A DNA stretch of 64,000 nucleotides from Plasmopara viticola (lineage: Eukaryota > Oomycota > Peronosporomycetes > Peronosporales > Peronosporaceae): assembly GCA_001695595.3 (NCBI GenBank), contig MBPM02000004.1, positions 2,046,001-2,110,000 on the forward strand. The letters are read 5' to 3'. Positions 10,623 to 20,388 of this stretch are shown one piece after another. The notes under the pieces are model-generated. The model saw only the letters and a list, made by a program, of their open reading frames with translations, did no database searches and was not told the DNA's origin. Within the stretch, counting starts at the first letter, position 1. Each line of letters begins with the position of its first letter. The position numbers and the translations under genes were made by a program.

Positions 10623-12878
10623 ATGAAATTCCACAGCAAAGAGGTGCTCAATGACACGTGGACCCAGTTCCTTGCGCTCTGTCTACTGCTCATGCTAGCC
10701 GTCGACTCGCTCAAGTACGTCCACGAGCGTCCGTACCAGTCTCGATCCCCGTTTTTCACCCTTTGCCATGTTGTTGTGTGTGTTTTTTGGCCATCTAGCC
10801 CCATCAAGGCCGTGAGTCAATTCCTCGGCCTTCCATCCGAGTACTGGGGCTTTCCAGCCGTCGGGATGATGCTCGGACTCCTCTTTCACAATGCCGCCGA
10901 CGTCCTCTATCGCTCCACGCGCGTCTTTCTCAACAGTATCCTCAGTATCGTCTTTAAGAGCGTCGACTTGATTGGCGTCGACAATGTCCCGACCGAAGGT
11001 CCCGTGATCTTCACTGGCAACCACGCAAATCAATTCGTCGACGGCCTCGTGGTCATGATGACGAGTCCTCGCAAAGTCGGGTTCATGATTGCGGAAAAGT
11101 CGTGGCATTTGCCCGTCGTGGGCCACTTGGCGCACATTATGGGCTGCATCCCCGTCGTCCGTCCCCAAGACTCGGTCGCGTCGGGCGTCGGTCGCGTCAG
11201 ACTCGCCAAAGACCACGCGATGGCTCCAGTGAGCTCGTCGTGCGGTGGCGTGACCCGTAGCTCCGCCCAGTGGCTGGTCGAGGGCGACGGGACGTGCTTT
11301 ACCAAGCAAGTGACGCCGGGTGACCAGATACGGTTTCAAGGAGAGAGGACGAATGACTCGGGTGTCCCTGTCAAGATTGTCCAAGTCCTCGATGACGGTC
11401 AATTGCTCCTCAATGCCCCGTTAACGGACGGCCAGGGCCACCTCGTGCGCGAGCACGCCCACTTTGGCATCCTCAAGCGCGTGGACCAGTCCGTGACGTT
11501 TGCCAAGGTGTACACCCACTTGAAACGGGGCAATTGCATTGGGATCTTTCCAGAAGGAGGGTCGCATGACCGGACGGATCTCTTGCCCCTCAAAGCTGGG
11601 GTCGCGATCATGGCACTGGGTGTCAAGGACAAGTATAACATTAATGTACCCGTCGTCCCAGTTGGCTTGAATTACTTTCGCGGGCATCGCTTTCGGGGCC
11701 GCGTCACGGTTGAGTTTGGGACGCCCATTGCGGTGGACCAAGCGTTGATGGAACAGTACAAACAAGACAAGCGCGTGGCGTGCAACACGTTTTTGCATCG
11801 TGTCGAAGAGGGTATGCGGTCCGTGATTGTGACGACCCCCACGTATGGTGTCATGCAGGAAGTGTTGACTGCCCGTCGCTTGTTTCAGCGCTCGGGGGTC
11901 CGTCTGTCGGCCAAGGAGACACAAGACTTGAATCGACGCTTTGCAGAGGGGTACAAGGTGCTACGGGACGTCCCTGCAGCCCAAGAAGATTTAGTGGCGT
12001 TGCAACAAAAGTTGGATCATTACTACAAGACGCTCCAAAAGATGGGGTTGCAGGACCACCAGGTGCCGTACATCCCGTGGTGGACTCTTCATGACGTGCT
12101 GGGCTCGGCACTGTACGGCATGCTCATTCTTCTCCTTGCCTCGATTCCATCGTGTATTCTCAATGCACCTGTCGGTCTCTTAGCGCGCTACGTCGCAAAC
12201 TCGGCGCAGAAGAAGGCACTCGAAGGGTCCAAGGTCAAGGTCATGGCTCGGGACGTGCTCTTGAGTAAAAAAATTCAATTCTCCATCGTGGCAGTCCCCG
12301 TCTTGTGGTTCATGTACTTTACGGCGGCGGTCGTGTTTACCGACTGGTACTGGTCGTCGATCATGCTGCTCATGGTCTCGTTTCCGCTCTTTTCGTTCTT
12401 TGGCGTGCGTTCCGTCGAAGCGGGGATGATTGAGCTCAAGACGGTGCGTCCGCTCTTTTACCGGCTCCTCCCGACGTACAAGGCCACGCAGGACGAACTC
12501 CCTCGACAGCGTGCAGCCTTGCAGAAAGAAGTGCGGGCGTTTGTGAAAAAGTATGCCACAGAGTTGGGCAAATTGGCCGAGCCGAAAAAGCTCGACTGGA
12601 ACGAATACATGCATGAACGCGCTGTCAAGGTGGAAGCTAAGACGAACGCGCCGGTCGAGGCCCATTCTGCGTTGCCACCGGCAAGTGCTTCCGAAGCGGA
12701 TGTGGAGGAGCCACGGGAAGGTGAGCCCGAGGGCGAAGGTCGCGCTTTGATGCCCACGATCACGAAATTCCACGACATTAGTATTCTCGGGAAATCCCTC
12801 AAGTCCGTGGCCGACTTGGCAGGCCTGGAACACTCCATGTCGTGCCCTTCAGGGTACCACGAGCTCGACGGTAGCTAA
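10623..12878 (+). CDS. Glycerol-3-phosphate / dihydroxyacetone-phosphate acyltransferase (Gpt2/Sct1-like)
   Basis: The 751-aa single-exon product belongs to the PlsC acyltransferase superfamily. The catalytic block NHANQFVDG (H134, D140) and the substrate-binding block FPEGGSHDR (from F309) are both present, followed by LPLKAGVAIMA. The enzyme class adds the first fatty acid to glycerol-3-phosphate (or DHAP) at the ER. Hydrophobic segments near residues 15-30, 80-100, 500-525 and 555-600 fit a multi-pass membrane enzyme. Between the two catalytic blocks lies an extra segment of about 95 residues (about 205-300) with a beta-rich look (VTPGDQIRFQG, IVQVLDDGQLLL). The start is the first ATG. The C-terminal 100 residues are hydrophilic and Glu/Lys-rich. 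The gene converges on acetyl-CoA carboxylase 77 bp away, so two lipid-synthesis genes are neighbours. Confidence 0.92.
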   Translation: MKFHSKEVLNDTWTQFLALCLLLMLAVDSLKYVHERPYQSRSPFFTLCHVVVCVFWPSSPIKAVSQFLGLPSEYWGFPAVGMMLGLLFHNAADVLYRSTRVFLNSILSIVFKSVDLIGVDNVPTEGPVIFTGNHANQFVDGLVVMMTSPRKVGFMIAEKSWHLPVVGHLAHIMGCIPVVRPQDSVASGVGRVRLAKDHAMAPVSSSCGGVTRSSAQWLVEGDGTCFTKQVTPGDQIRFQGERTNDSGVPVKIVQVLDDGQLLLNAPLTDGQGHLVREHAHFGILKRVDQSVTFAKVYTHLKRGNCIGIFPEGGSHDRTDLLPLKAGVAIMALGVKDKYNINVPVVPVGLNYFRGHRFRGRVTVEFGTPIAVDQALMEQYKQDKRVACNTFLHRVEEGMRSVIVTTPTYGVMQEVLTARRLFQRSGVRLSAKETQDLNRRFAEGYKVLRDVPAAQEDLVALQQKLDHYYKTLQKMGLQDHQVPYIPWWTLHDVLGSALYGMLILLLASIPSCILNAPVGLLARYVANSAQKKALEGSKVKVMARDVLLSKKIQFSIVAVPVLWFMYFTAAVVFTDWYWSSIMLLMVSFPLFSFFGVRSVEAGMIELKTVRPLFYRLLPTYKATQDELPRQRAALQKEVRAFVKKYATELGKLAEPKKLDWNEYMHERAVKVEAKTNAPVEAHSALPPASASEADVEEPREGEPEGEGRALMPTITKFHDISILGKSLKSVADLAGLEHSMSCPSGYHELDGS

Positions 12879-12955
12879 GTAGTATGAAGCCATCGTTTAA
12901 TTAATCAAAAGCGTAGGAATGCAACTAGATTGTCTTTTATCTAAACGACACGGAG

Positions 12956-15900
12956 CTACTTGTGAAAGATAGAGCCCCGACGCAACGCAGCCACAGCTTC
13001 TTCGCGGTCCTTGTCGTTCAAGAGGTTGAGCACCTCGAGAATGCCGGCGACAGCAGCCTTGGGGTCCTTGCGGCCAATCTCGACGACTTGCGAGGCCATT
13101 TGCTCTTGCCGTAGCTCCGCGACGCAGGAAGCAATCCACTCTTTATCGCTTGCCAGCCACACGAGCACGTCCGAGTCGCAGTGGGACCAGAGGTCCGACA
13201 CGGACACGTTCTGTTGACGAGGGACGCGGCCGCCATTGACAGCTTCCGTGAACCAACTCTTGAGGACCAGCTCGGCGCTCTCGAACGTGGTGGCCCGCGG
13301 ACCACCGGCGCTCGCGGCCACCACCTGTCGACGCAGTGCAAACTCGGCAAGCTGACGCTTTAGACGCCAGTAGAAAAACCGGCGCGAGGTGGACCAGGGG
13401 ATGACTTGGCGAATGCAGCCGACGGCCTTCATGCGGCCAGGGGTGTCGTGGAGATCACCAAATTCTGTTGCCACCTGTACGTAAATGGGAAGGAGAGTGT
13501 TCTCACGAGCGCGAATGTCGGCCAAAATCTTGGCGCTCTCGACCTCCCTCTCGGCAGGCGACAAGTCCGCGAGACGAGCTGTGAGCTGCTTGAGCGTGGC
13601 ATCGAGACGGTGCATGGTCTGCAACAGCTGCGCTTTTCGATACTTGATCTCAATCAAACCAGCCGGCTCGAGGACGCCACCGCGGCCCTGTGGGTCTGCG
13701 TACATTTCCATGATCCCCTTGTTGATGGAAGGATCTACGACGGCCCACGCCCCACCGCGTAGCTCAGCGAACGGTGGAATGTAGACAAACACGGGCTGTT
13801 CATAGTTGACGAGACCGTCGACAATGGCTGCCCCAAACTTGAGCACTTCGTCAAACATGTCACGCTGGCCTCCCGAGAACCCACGCCAGTTGGCCAGGAT
13901 CAACAATGGCAAGTCCTCGCCTTGAAAGTCTCGAATCGCTGTCGCCGTCTTGTGCGCCGAGTCGGGGAACCACACTTGTCCCGCCTGTTGCATGAGATGC
14001 TCCTGCGAAGCGGGGGACGCCGGGTCAGCAGGAATGATCTTTTCCGACGTGCGGACTTCCGTGACCACGACACCGCATGGAATGCCGCCAAGACGGCCGC
14101 GGCCGACAATGACGCTCTTCGCCCACCCATCCAGCGTCTCGCGAAACGAGTCCTTGTCCAAAAGACCCGAGACCCACTTGCCCGTCGTCTCATTGATTTT
14201 GCCGGCAAGCAAGCCACGCGGGTCGTACGGCGTGTTCTTGTTGCTCGGCGAAAAGTCTACGGTGCGCTCAATCTCGTCGACTCCCGTCACATCGCGGATG
14301 GGAAGCGGGCCGCGGCGAATTGCCGGTACAAAACTTAGCCACTCGAGGATCGAAAAGATGCCGGACAGGTGGTTCTTTGCAGTCAAGTGCGTCACTCCGT
14401 TCGTGTGCATAATCTTCACGCCACCCAGCTGATCATTCGACGTGTACACTTCCTTGCCCATGAGCTTGTTCAGTGCCTGGTACCCTGTCAAGATGATGGG
14501 CGAGTGCGTAGCATTCTGGACCGTACGCTGACCCAAGCGGACGAGGTAGGCGCCAATCCCGACACTGCGGCCGCAGGCGTACGTGAGCGTAAACACATCG
14601 TGGTAAGCGCGTGATGTTTCACCGGCAATGGTGCCGCTGCCGCGCAGACACTCGACTCCGAGATCCATCTCGCGACCCACAATGTCCTTCAGCACGTACC
14701 GCTCCTCGCCCTTACTAGTGACAAGAAGCTCTGCATTGACCGACCCTTCGGCCGACGCTACCTTGTAATCTTCGGGCAAGAGATAGAGGTATTCAAAGCC
14801 CTTGGTCGGATTCGTCTCGTCTTTCCAGCAGACTTTGTACAGAGCTTTGATCGACTCTGCCATGCCGATGCGAGCACCTGCGTTTGCCGAGAAGAAAAAA
14901 CGCGGAATGCCCTTGGTGCGAGCTAGCTTGGACGCCAAGTCAAACAGTGTGTCTTCACGAGTACCAAATGATCCCGCCTTGAACGTGATATCGTTGGCAA
15001 TCACAACAATCTCACGTCCGTCCGGATACTCGGGCGTGTACAACGTCAGCAGCCACGCCACCATACCAATGTCATTCTGGCCCCGTCCACGCGTCGTAAA
15101 CGTCAGCGCTTTCCCCGTCGCGTCAAAAATGAGCTCCCGCGTCTCCATCAACAGGTTCGGAATCGTGACCTTGGAACCACCGCCACGCGTGCGCTGCTGC
15201 ACGTACTTTCGCCACTGGCGCAACAGATTGTACTCGATCAGTTCCAAGAAATCGTACACGTAGACCGTATTGGACATTGCTTTGGCCATCTGACGCTTTT
15301 TATCAAACGGGAACACGACGGCGTACGGCGTCGTGACGGGCATGCCATCGAGTTCGCCATGCATTTCGTCCCCAATGGACGTAAAGATCGGCTCGTCGTG
15401 CCCAGCGGCTTCGACGTAAGCTTGGACACGCACGACGTATCCCGTCGGATTTTCAGCCACAAGACGCACGGGAATCGCCGGGGCTTCGCTGTTGAAGCGG
15501 GCAATGATCTTGAGCTCAACCGTCGACACACGCAATTGCTCCAGACGCTCGGCGTAACGATAAGCAAGGATGCGAATGACGCCTTCCAGGTATTGCGGGT
15601 CGACGATCGCTTGCGGGAGAATGTTGAGAAACACGTGATTGTTTTTCGTCGGCAGCGACGCCTGTTTCACGAGCGGATTGGACAGATTGAGCTCCAGCGC
15701 GTTCAGAGCGTCGACGAGCGAGCGCTCGGGCCCGGGGTACGCATCGTACTGGGAGCGCGAGCTACTGCTATCGAGATCAAGCTGGCGCACGACCGCGCGC
15801 ACAAAGATACGCTGGAACCGGTCGGTCGCAATGTGCGCGTCCGACTCTTTAATCTTGGCCAAGTAAAGGTGCATGTTCTTGTTCTCGGACGTCAGCGGGG

Positions 15901-18900
15901 TCACGCTGTAGTTCTGGAGACGCCGCAGTTCGAGCTTGTAGGCCAGCGGCGCCTCCATGTGACGCAAGATCCGGTCCTCGCTATAGTCCAACCGGGCGGG
16001 AAACGTGTAAATGTTTGGGTACAAGGCCATGTCTGCGTTGTGCATGGCCACAGTCTCAATGTTTTGTGGACGCACGGAGAACGTGACGCGGCGAATGTTG
16101 TGCGCACGCAGTTCCGCGTCCACGGACTTTAAGTACTTTTCCGTCAGCTCGAGAAACTGCGTCTCCTCCAAGTGCTCGTCCATGAGGATGACGTGGAGAA
16201 CATTCACGAGCGGATCTCGGCGCACCGACAGGGTCTTCTTTGCCAACGGAAACAGCGTCATGACATCGGAAAACGAGGTTTGAAAGACTGCAAGACTTGC
16301 AAGGCGCATGATGGCACCGTGCCGTTCGAACGTGGGCGAGATTTTCTGGTAGCTCTCGACCGTCTTGGCGAGCGGCTTGTCAACGAGCTCGTGCTCTTCA
16401 CTGCTCTCTTCCGAAGTGTGGTCGTTCAAGTCCAGCGAGCTGGCCGAACTGTTGCGGCGCAAGAGACTCGCGAGGTCGTCGTAGCTTTCCGCAGGGGCGA
16501 CACCGACGGCCAGGGCATCAACAACAGGAGACTTGAATTGAAAAGTCTTGGCGAAAATGTCGTTGAAACTCATCGTCTCCATCGATTCAATCAGGTACGA
16601 GCGGTACACACGCTGCACGTAGAGTTCAAGGGCCAATTCGCGGATCTGGTGCTCGTCGTGGTCGAGGAGCGAGACAAGGAGGTCAAAGAGAGGCTGCGAC
16701 TGGTCCAAGACACTCGTACAGGCGTCAGCGAGGTTCGTACACGAGCCGTTCGCAACGTAGTCTTTGAACAACTTTTCCACTTGACCAAGACGTTCGCGGT
16801 ACGATGGCATCTTGTTGTCAATCAACAGTTGCCGCGCTTCGAGCGCCACGAGGGAGTATTGATTGTCTTTGAACGTCGCCAGCTTTTCAAGCAGTGGCAA
16901 AAACGCAGCAGCTTTCATCGACTTGCGCGGCGTCGCCGCGGTGCTCCGCGCCATTTGTGCCAGTAATTGCAACAGCAGCTTGTTCTTCGCTTCGAGGGCC
17001 TTGTGAGACCGAGCGATGGCAAACACCTTGTTCAAGTCCGACGAGTACTGCTGACGCAGAGCCATGACAACGTCCTCGGCGTTGTGCGAGTTTGCATACA
17101 CTGTCTCGACCGTAAAGTACTCGTCAATGAGCTCCGTCAACACGGCTTCCTCTCCGGAAAGCAGTCCTTGCTTGTACTTGGCAGCAATGCCGCGAAGCGT
17201 GGCCACGGACGCCTCAAAGTCTGCGCGTTTGCGATCCGTGTCGAGCGTCACCTTGTGCTCATCTAGGATCTCGACAAGCTCAGTCATGTTGAATTCATGT
17301 GTCGCAGTAGGCTCCTCCACGACGGCTTTCTTGAACGTTTGAATCTTGTCTGTGATCTTGGCAAACACATCGAGCGGAATCCGGCCCGCCAGCGACGACA
17401 GGGCTTCCTTGATCTCTTCGACGGGCAGCAACGGCTCGCGAAGGACTTGAAACAGGTTCACGAGCGCCTTCTGCATGAGGTCATCGGGAGTGTAGTAGCC
17501 CTGCAATACGCTCTTGAGCACAGCGAGCGACCTGCGCACTTTGTGCACTGCTTTCGTGCTCTTGCCATCAATCTGGTCGGACGACGGTAGTTTTCCCATA
17601 AACACGTCCGACTTTTTCACGCACGACGGATCATCGAGTTCCATGGTCGCAATGCAGTCGCCAGGGGCGAGGACCGCCCCTTCGGACTTTAAGAGACGAA
17701 TGACTCCCGCTTCGGGGGTCAGCAGAGGCATGTACATCTTCATGACTTCGATTTCAGCGTACGGCATGCCACGCCGCAAACTGGCGCCGTCGTCGACCAG
17801 ATACCGGGCCAGTTTACCAGCCGTGTTGGTCACGAGACGCGTGGGGTCGTACTCTTTTGTAAAGACGCACGTGTGGCTATCAACAACCAGACGCAGGCCC
17901 TGGGCTTCCTTGGTCGCGTACGCAACGTGAGACTTGCCATTCAAGAGGACAAGAAAGCCGCCGTCCGACAGCGTCCGGATCTCCACTTGCACGTACGAGT
18001 CGTTGCAAAAGAGTGTAAACTGGATAGGACCGCTCCGGCACGCCTTGATGTTGTACTTGATCCCTTCGTAAATGAGCTCCAGTGCTTCGACCTGAGACAG
18101 CAATTGGCCGTGCGGAAGCTGTCCTCGCTCAATCTGACTCACGTACGCTTCCTGGAGCACATTGGACGCCTGGTACGCACAGCAGACGGCCCCAACCAGG
18201 ACGACCAGGAGAGGATCCGGACGGCCTTGCAGACGCACGACGTTATGATGCGAAATGCGTTCGTCCAGCCACGACGTCGAGATTCGATTGTACTTGAAAT
18301 CATCCGATTCCATCATGTTGACGATATACTCGACGGTCGTGTGGATGTCACCACGGATCGACAATTCCTTTAGCGCTAATATCATGTTCTTGCGCGCCTT
18401 TTCCCGGGTCGTACTCCACGAGAACAAGTGTCCGATCTGAGAGTCGGCAAACTCGTGCACTTGGCCCGACGAATCCACCGAGAAGTAGCCCCAGACATCG
18501 GGCGTACTGCGAAAATTCAACTCTTGGATCGCCCCACTCGTCGGTTGGAACCCCGCGTTCGGGTCTTCGGCCGTAATGCGTGCAGCAATCACGTGGCCAT
18601 GCGGTGGCTTTTGTCGCTCCGTTTCAAAGTCAATCAACGTTGTCTCGAACGCATCCTTGTTATACAGCCGGCGAATGTCCGGGATACAATGCAGTGGGAT
18701 CCCCATGGCCACTTGCAACTGTGCAGCTGGTAAATTCACGTGCGTAATCATCTCGGTGACGGGGTGTTCGACCTGCAGCCGCGGATTGAGCTCTAGAAAG
18801 AAAAAGGCCTTGCCCTCGTCCTCTGGCAGCTCACTAAAGAGGTACTCGACCGTACCCGCGTTCGTGTATTCGACCTCTTTGGCAAGCCGCGTGGCCGCAC

Positions 18901-19942
18901 GCATCATCTGTTCCCAGACTTCGTCCGTCGGCGCAAGGACCGGCCCTTCCTCGACAATCTTCTGGTGACGACGTTGCACGGAGCAGTCGCGCCCGCTCAG
19001 CGCAATGGCGTTGCCGTAGCTATCGGCCAAGAGTTGCACTTCCAAGTGCCGCGACTTTGGGGCCAATTTCATGACAAAGATGGGCGAGCCCGGGATTTCA
19101 CCGCGTACGGCTTCCCACGCACTCAAGACCTGGGATGCCTCGTGCACCATGCGAATCCCTTTGCCCCCGCCGCCTTCACTGGCTTTAATCATGACGGGAA
19201 ACCCAATGCGGTGGCATTCCTCAAGACAGTGGTGGCCATCGCGCAACGTGGCGGCGTTGTAAATGTCCGGCGGGATGCCGTCGTGTTGCTTGTAGTCGAC
19301 TTGCATCCCGTCGCCGTTCCACGCAATCGTCGGGACCTCGGCGCTCTGCGCAATGATCGTCGAGCCAATCTTGTCGCCCAAGGCCCGCATGGGTTTGCCC
19401 GAGGGACCGATAAAGACAATCTTGCGCTCCGTTTGCGCCAGGGTATCGGGTAGCAACGGGTTTTCCGACGCGTGGCCCCAGCCGGCCCAGACGGCGTCGA
19501 CGTTAAAGCGTTCGGCCAGTTCAATGATCAACGCGACGTTGGCGTAATTGTGATTGTTCGAGCCACCCGGCACTTCGACCACGTGCTCGGCCATGCGAAT
19601 GTACTCGGCATTGGCCTTTAGATCCTCGGGCGTGGCCATGACGACAAAGGTCACGACGTGTTCGTTGGCAAACATTTCATAGCTCCAGCTCCGGATACTG
19701 CGAATGGCTTTGACAGCAGAAATGCCATTGTTGGCAATGAGCACCGACGTGATGGGACGCGTGCCTTTTTGCAGACGCACGTACTGGGCCATGCTGGCGT
19801 ACGTCAAGGGGTTCGTCTCACTGCGCGTCTCCGCGTCGGGCACGACGTCTGCACCCATTGACGCCTCTTGCGCCACCATGTCTTGTCGTGTGGTGGTGAG
19901 TGGGATTTCACCTCGAGCTCCGGTTGTACAATGGCGAGCCAT
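12956..19942 (-). CDS. ACC1: Acetyl-CoA carboxylase, multidomain eukaryotic type
   Basis: This uninterrupted frame encodes 2328 aa, the normal length for a eukaryotic single-chain ACC. It makes malonyl-CoA from acetyl-CoA and bicarbonate with ATP, the committed step of fatty-acid synthesis. In order: a biotin carboxylase domain (about 50-560) with the ATP-grasp loop EGGGGKGIRMV near residue 255 and LNPRLQVEHPVTEMI near 383; a biotin carboxyl carrier domain with EVMKMYM, where K735 is the biotin lysine; a long central domain (about 800-1550); and a carboxyltransferase domain with FGTRED and SANAGARIG in the N-lobe and NWRGFSGGQRDMF in the C-lobe. No mitochondrial or plastid presequence is obvious, so a cytosolic enzyme is likely. 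The start is the first ATG; a second lies at residue 22. The large antisense open frames are shadows of its codon use. Confidence 0.99.
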   Translation of the reverse strand: MARHCTTGARGEIPLTTTRQDMVAQEASMGADVVPDAETRSETNPLTYASMAQYVRLQKGTRPITSVLIANNGISAVKAIRSIRSWSYEMFANEHVVTFVVMATPEDLKANAEYIRMAEHVVEVPGGSNNHNYANVALIIELAERFNVDAVWAGWGHASENPLLPDTLAQTERKIVFIGPSGKPMRALGDKIGSTIIAQSAEVPTIAWNGDGMQVDYKQHDGIPPDIYNAATLRDGHHCLEECHRIGFPVMIKASEGGGGKGIRMVHEASQVLSAWEAVRGEIPGSPIFVMKLAPKSRHLEVQLLADSYGNAIALSGRDCSVQRRHQKIVEEGPVLAPTDEVWEQMMRAATRLAKEVEYTNAGTVEYLFSELPEDEGKAFFFLELNPRLQVEHPVTEMITHVNLPAAQLQVAMGIPLHCIPDIRRLYNKDAFETTLIDFETERQKPPHGHVIAARITAEDPNAGFQPTSGAIQELNFRSTPDVWGYFSVDSSGQVHEFADSQIGHLFSWSTTREKARKNMILALKELSIRGDIHTTVEYIVNMMESDDFKYNRISTSWLDERISHHNVVRLQGRPDPLLVVLVGAVCCAYQASNVLQEAYVSQIERGQLPHGQLLSQVEALELIYEGIKYNIKACRSGPIQFTLFCNDSYVQVEIRTLSDGGFLVLLNGKSHVAYATKEAQGLRLVVDSHTCVFTKEYDPTRLVTNTAGKLARYLVDDGASLRRGMPYAEIEVMKMYMPLLTPEAGVIRLLKSEGAVLAPGDCIATMELDDPSCVKKSDVFMGKLPSSDQIDGKSTKAVHKVRRSLAVLKSVLQGYYTPDDLMQKALVNLFQVLREPLLPVEEIKEALSSLAGRIPLDVFAKITDKIQTFKKAVVEEPTATHEFNMTELVEILDEHKVTLDTDRKRADFEASVATLRGIAAKYKQGLLSGEEAVLTELIDEYFTVETVYANSHNAEDVVMALRQQYSSDLNKVFAIARSHKALEAKNKLLLQLLAQMARSTAATPRKSMKAAAFLPLLEKLATFKDNQYSLVALEARQLLIDNKMPSYRERLGQVEKLFKDYVANGSCTNLADACTSVLDQSQPLFDLLVSLLDHDEHQIRELALELYVQRVYRSYLIESMETMSFNDIFAKTFQFKSPVVDALAVGVAPAESYDDLASLLRRNSSASSLDLNDHTSEESSEEHELVDKPLAKTVESYQKISPTFERHGAIMRLASLAVFQTSFSDVMTLFPLAKKTLSVRRDPLVNVLHVILMDEHLEETQFLELTEKYLKSVDAELRAHNIRRVTFSVRPQNIETVAMHNADMALYPNIYTFPARLDYSEDRILRHMEAPLAYKLELRRLQNYSVTPLTSENKNMHLYLAKIKESDAHIATDRFQRIFVRAVVRQLDLDSSSSRSQYDAYPGPERSLVDALNALELNLSNPLVKQASLPTKNNHVFLNILPQAIVDPQYLEGVIRILAYRYAERLEQLRVSTVELKIIARFNSEAPAIPVRLVAENPTGYVVRVQAYVEAAGHDEPIFTSIGDEMHGELDGMPVTTPYAVVFPFDKKRQMAKAMSNTVYVYDFLELIEYNLLRQWRKYVQQRTRGGGSKVTIPNLLMETRELIFDATGKALTFTTRGRGQNDIGMVAWLLTLYTPEYPDGREIVVIANDITFKAGSFGTREDTLFDLASKLARTKGIPRFFFSANAGARIGMAESIKALYKVCWKDETNPTKGFEYLYLLPEDYKVASAEGSVNAELLVTSKGEERYVLKDIVGREMDLGVECLRGSGTIAGETSRAYHDVFTLTYACGRSVGIGAYLVRLGQRTVQNATHSPIILTGYQALNKLMGKEVYTSNDQLGGVKIMHTNGVTHLTAKNHLSGIFSILEWLSFVPAIRRGPLPIRDVTGVDEIERTVDFSPSNKNTPYDPRGLLAGKINETTGKWVSGLLDKDSFRETLDGWAKSVIVGRGRLGGIPCGVVVTEVRTSEKIIPADPASPASQEHLMQQAGQVWFPDSAHKTATAIRDFQGEDLPLLILANWRGFSGGQRDMFDEVLKFGAAIVDGLVNYEQPVFVYIPPFAELRGGAWAVVDPSINKGIMEMYADPQGRGGVLEPAGLIEIKYRKAQLLQTMHRLDATLKQLTARLADLSPAEREVESAKILADIRARENTLLPIYVQVATEFGDLHDTPGRMKAVGCIRQVIPWSTSRRFFYWRLKRQLAEFALRRQVVAASAGGPRATTFESAELVLKSWFTEAVNGGRVPRQQNVSVSDLWSHCDSDVLVWLASDKEWIASCVAELRQEQMASQVVEIGRKDPKAAVAGILEVLNLLNDKDREEAVAALRRGSIFHK

Positions 19943-20388
19943 GGGGAAGGAAGGGGACGGAAGGGGAGGGAGTAAGGGCGTGCTTGGTCGTCACGCTAAT
20001 CAAACGCGCCAAGTTGATGTTGCGGGTATGTTGCGTAAAGGTGACAGACGTCGACTCGAGCAACTGAAGCAGCCCCTCGACGTCACCGTAAAGTGTCGCG
20101 TCATGAAGAGGGTAGGGAATGACGTCGGCGAAGACTTCAAGACTGACGTCACAATTTCGAGGCGTATGCCAATATTATTGTGGAGGCGTTACAGCAGCCA
20201 CCAGAATCAGCACAAAGAATCCAAGATATAATAAATTCGAAGGCGACAGAAACCAGGAGAGGAACGATGGCTGGTACAAGGAGCAGAAATGTCAGGACTG
20301 ATATGAATCTGACTTGAAGAGATTTCAATCTTTAGATTAATTACCACCAAGGTATACACTGCCTACACATATGCTTACAACCAGCTCG
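19943..20388. other. Intergenic region, ACC promoter side
   Basis: This is the 446 bp between the ACC start codon and the RFC1 stop codon, both on the minus strand. It should hold the ACC promoter and the RFC1 3' end. I see no conserved element I can name. Confidence 0.5.

Noticed and set aside
10695..12838. Several long minus-strand frames opposite the acyltransferase
   Set aside because: Antisense shadows; their residues follow the reverse of the GPAT codons and no family pattern is seen.
15359..16966. Long plus-strand open frames (257 and 264 codons) opposite ACC
   Set aside because: They are antisense to a certain coding frame with strong codon bias and show no motif.
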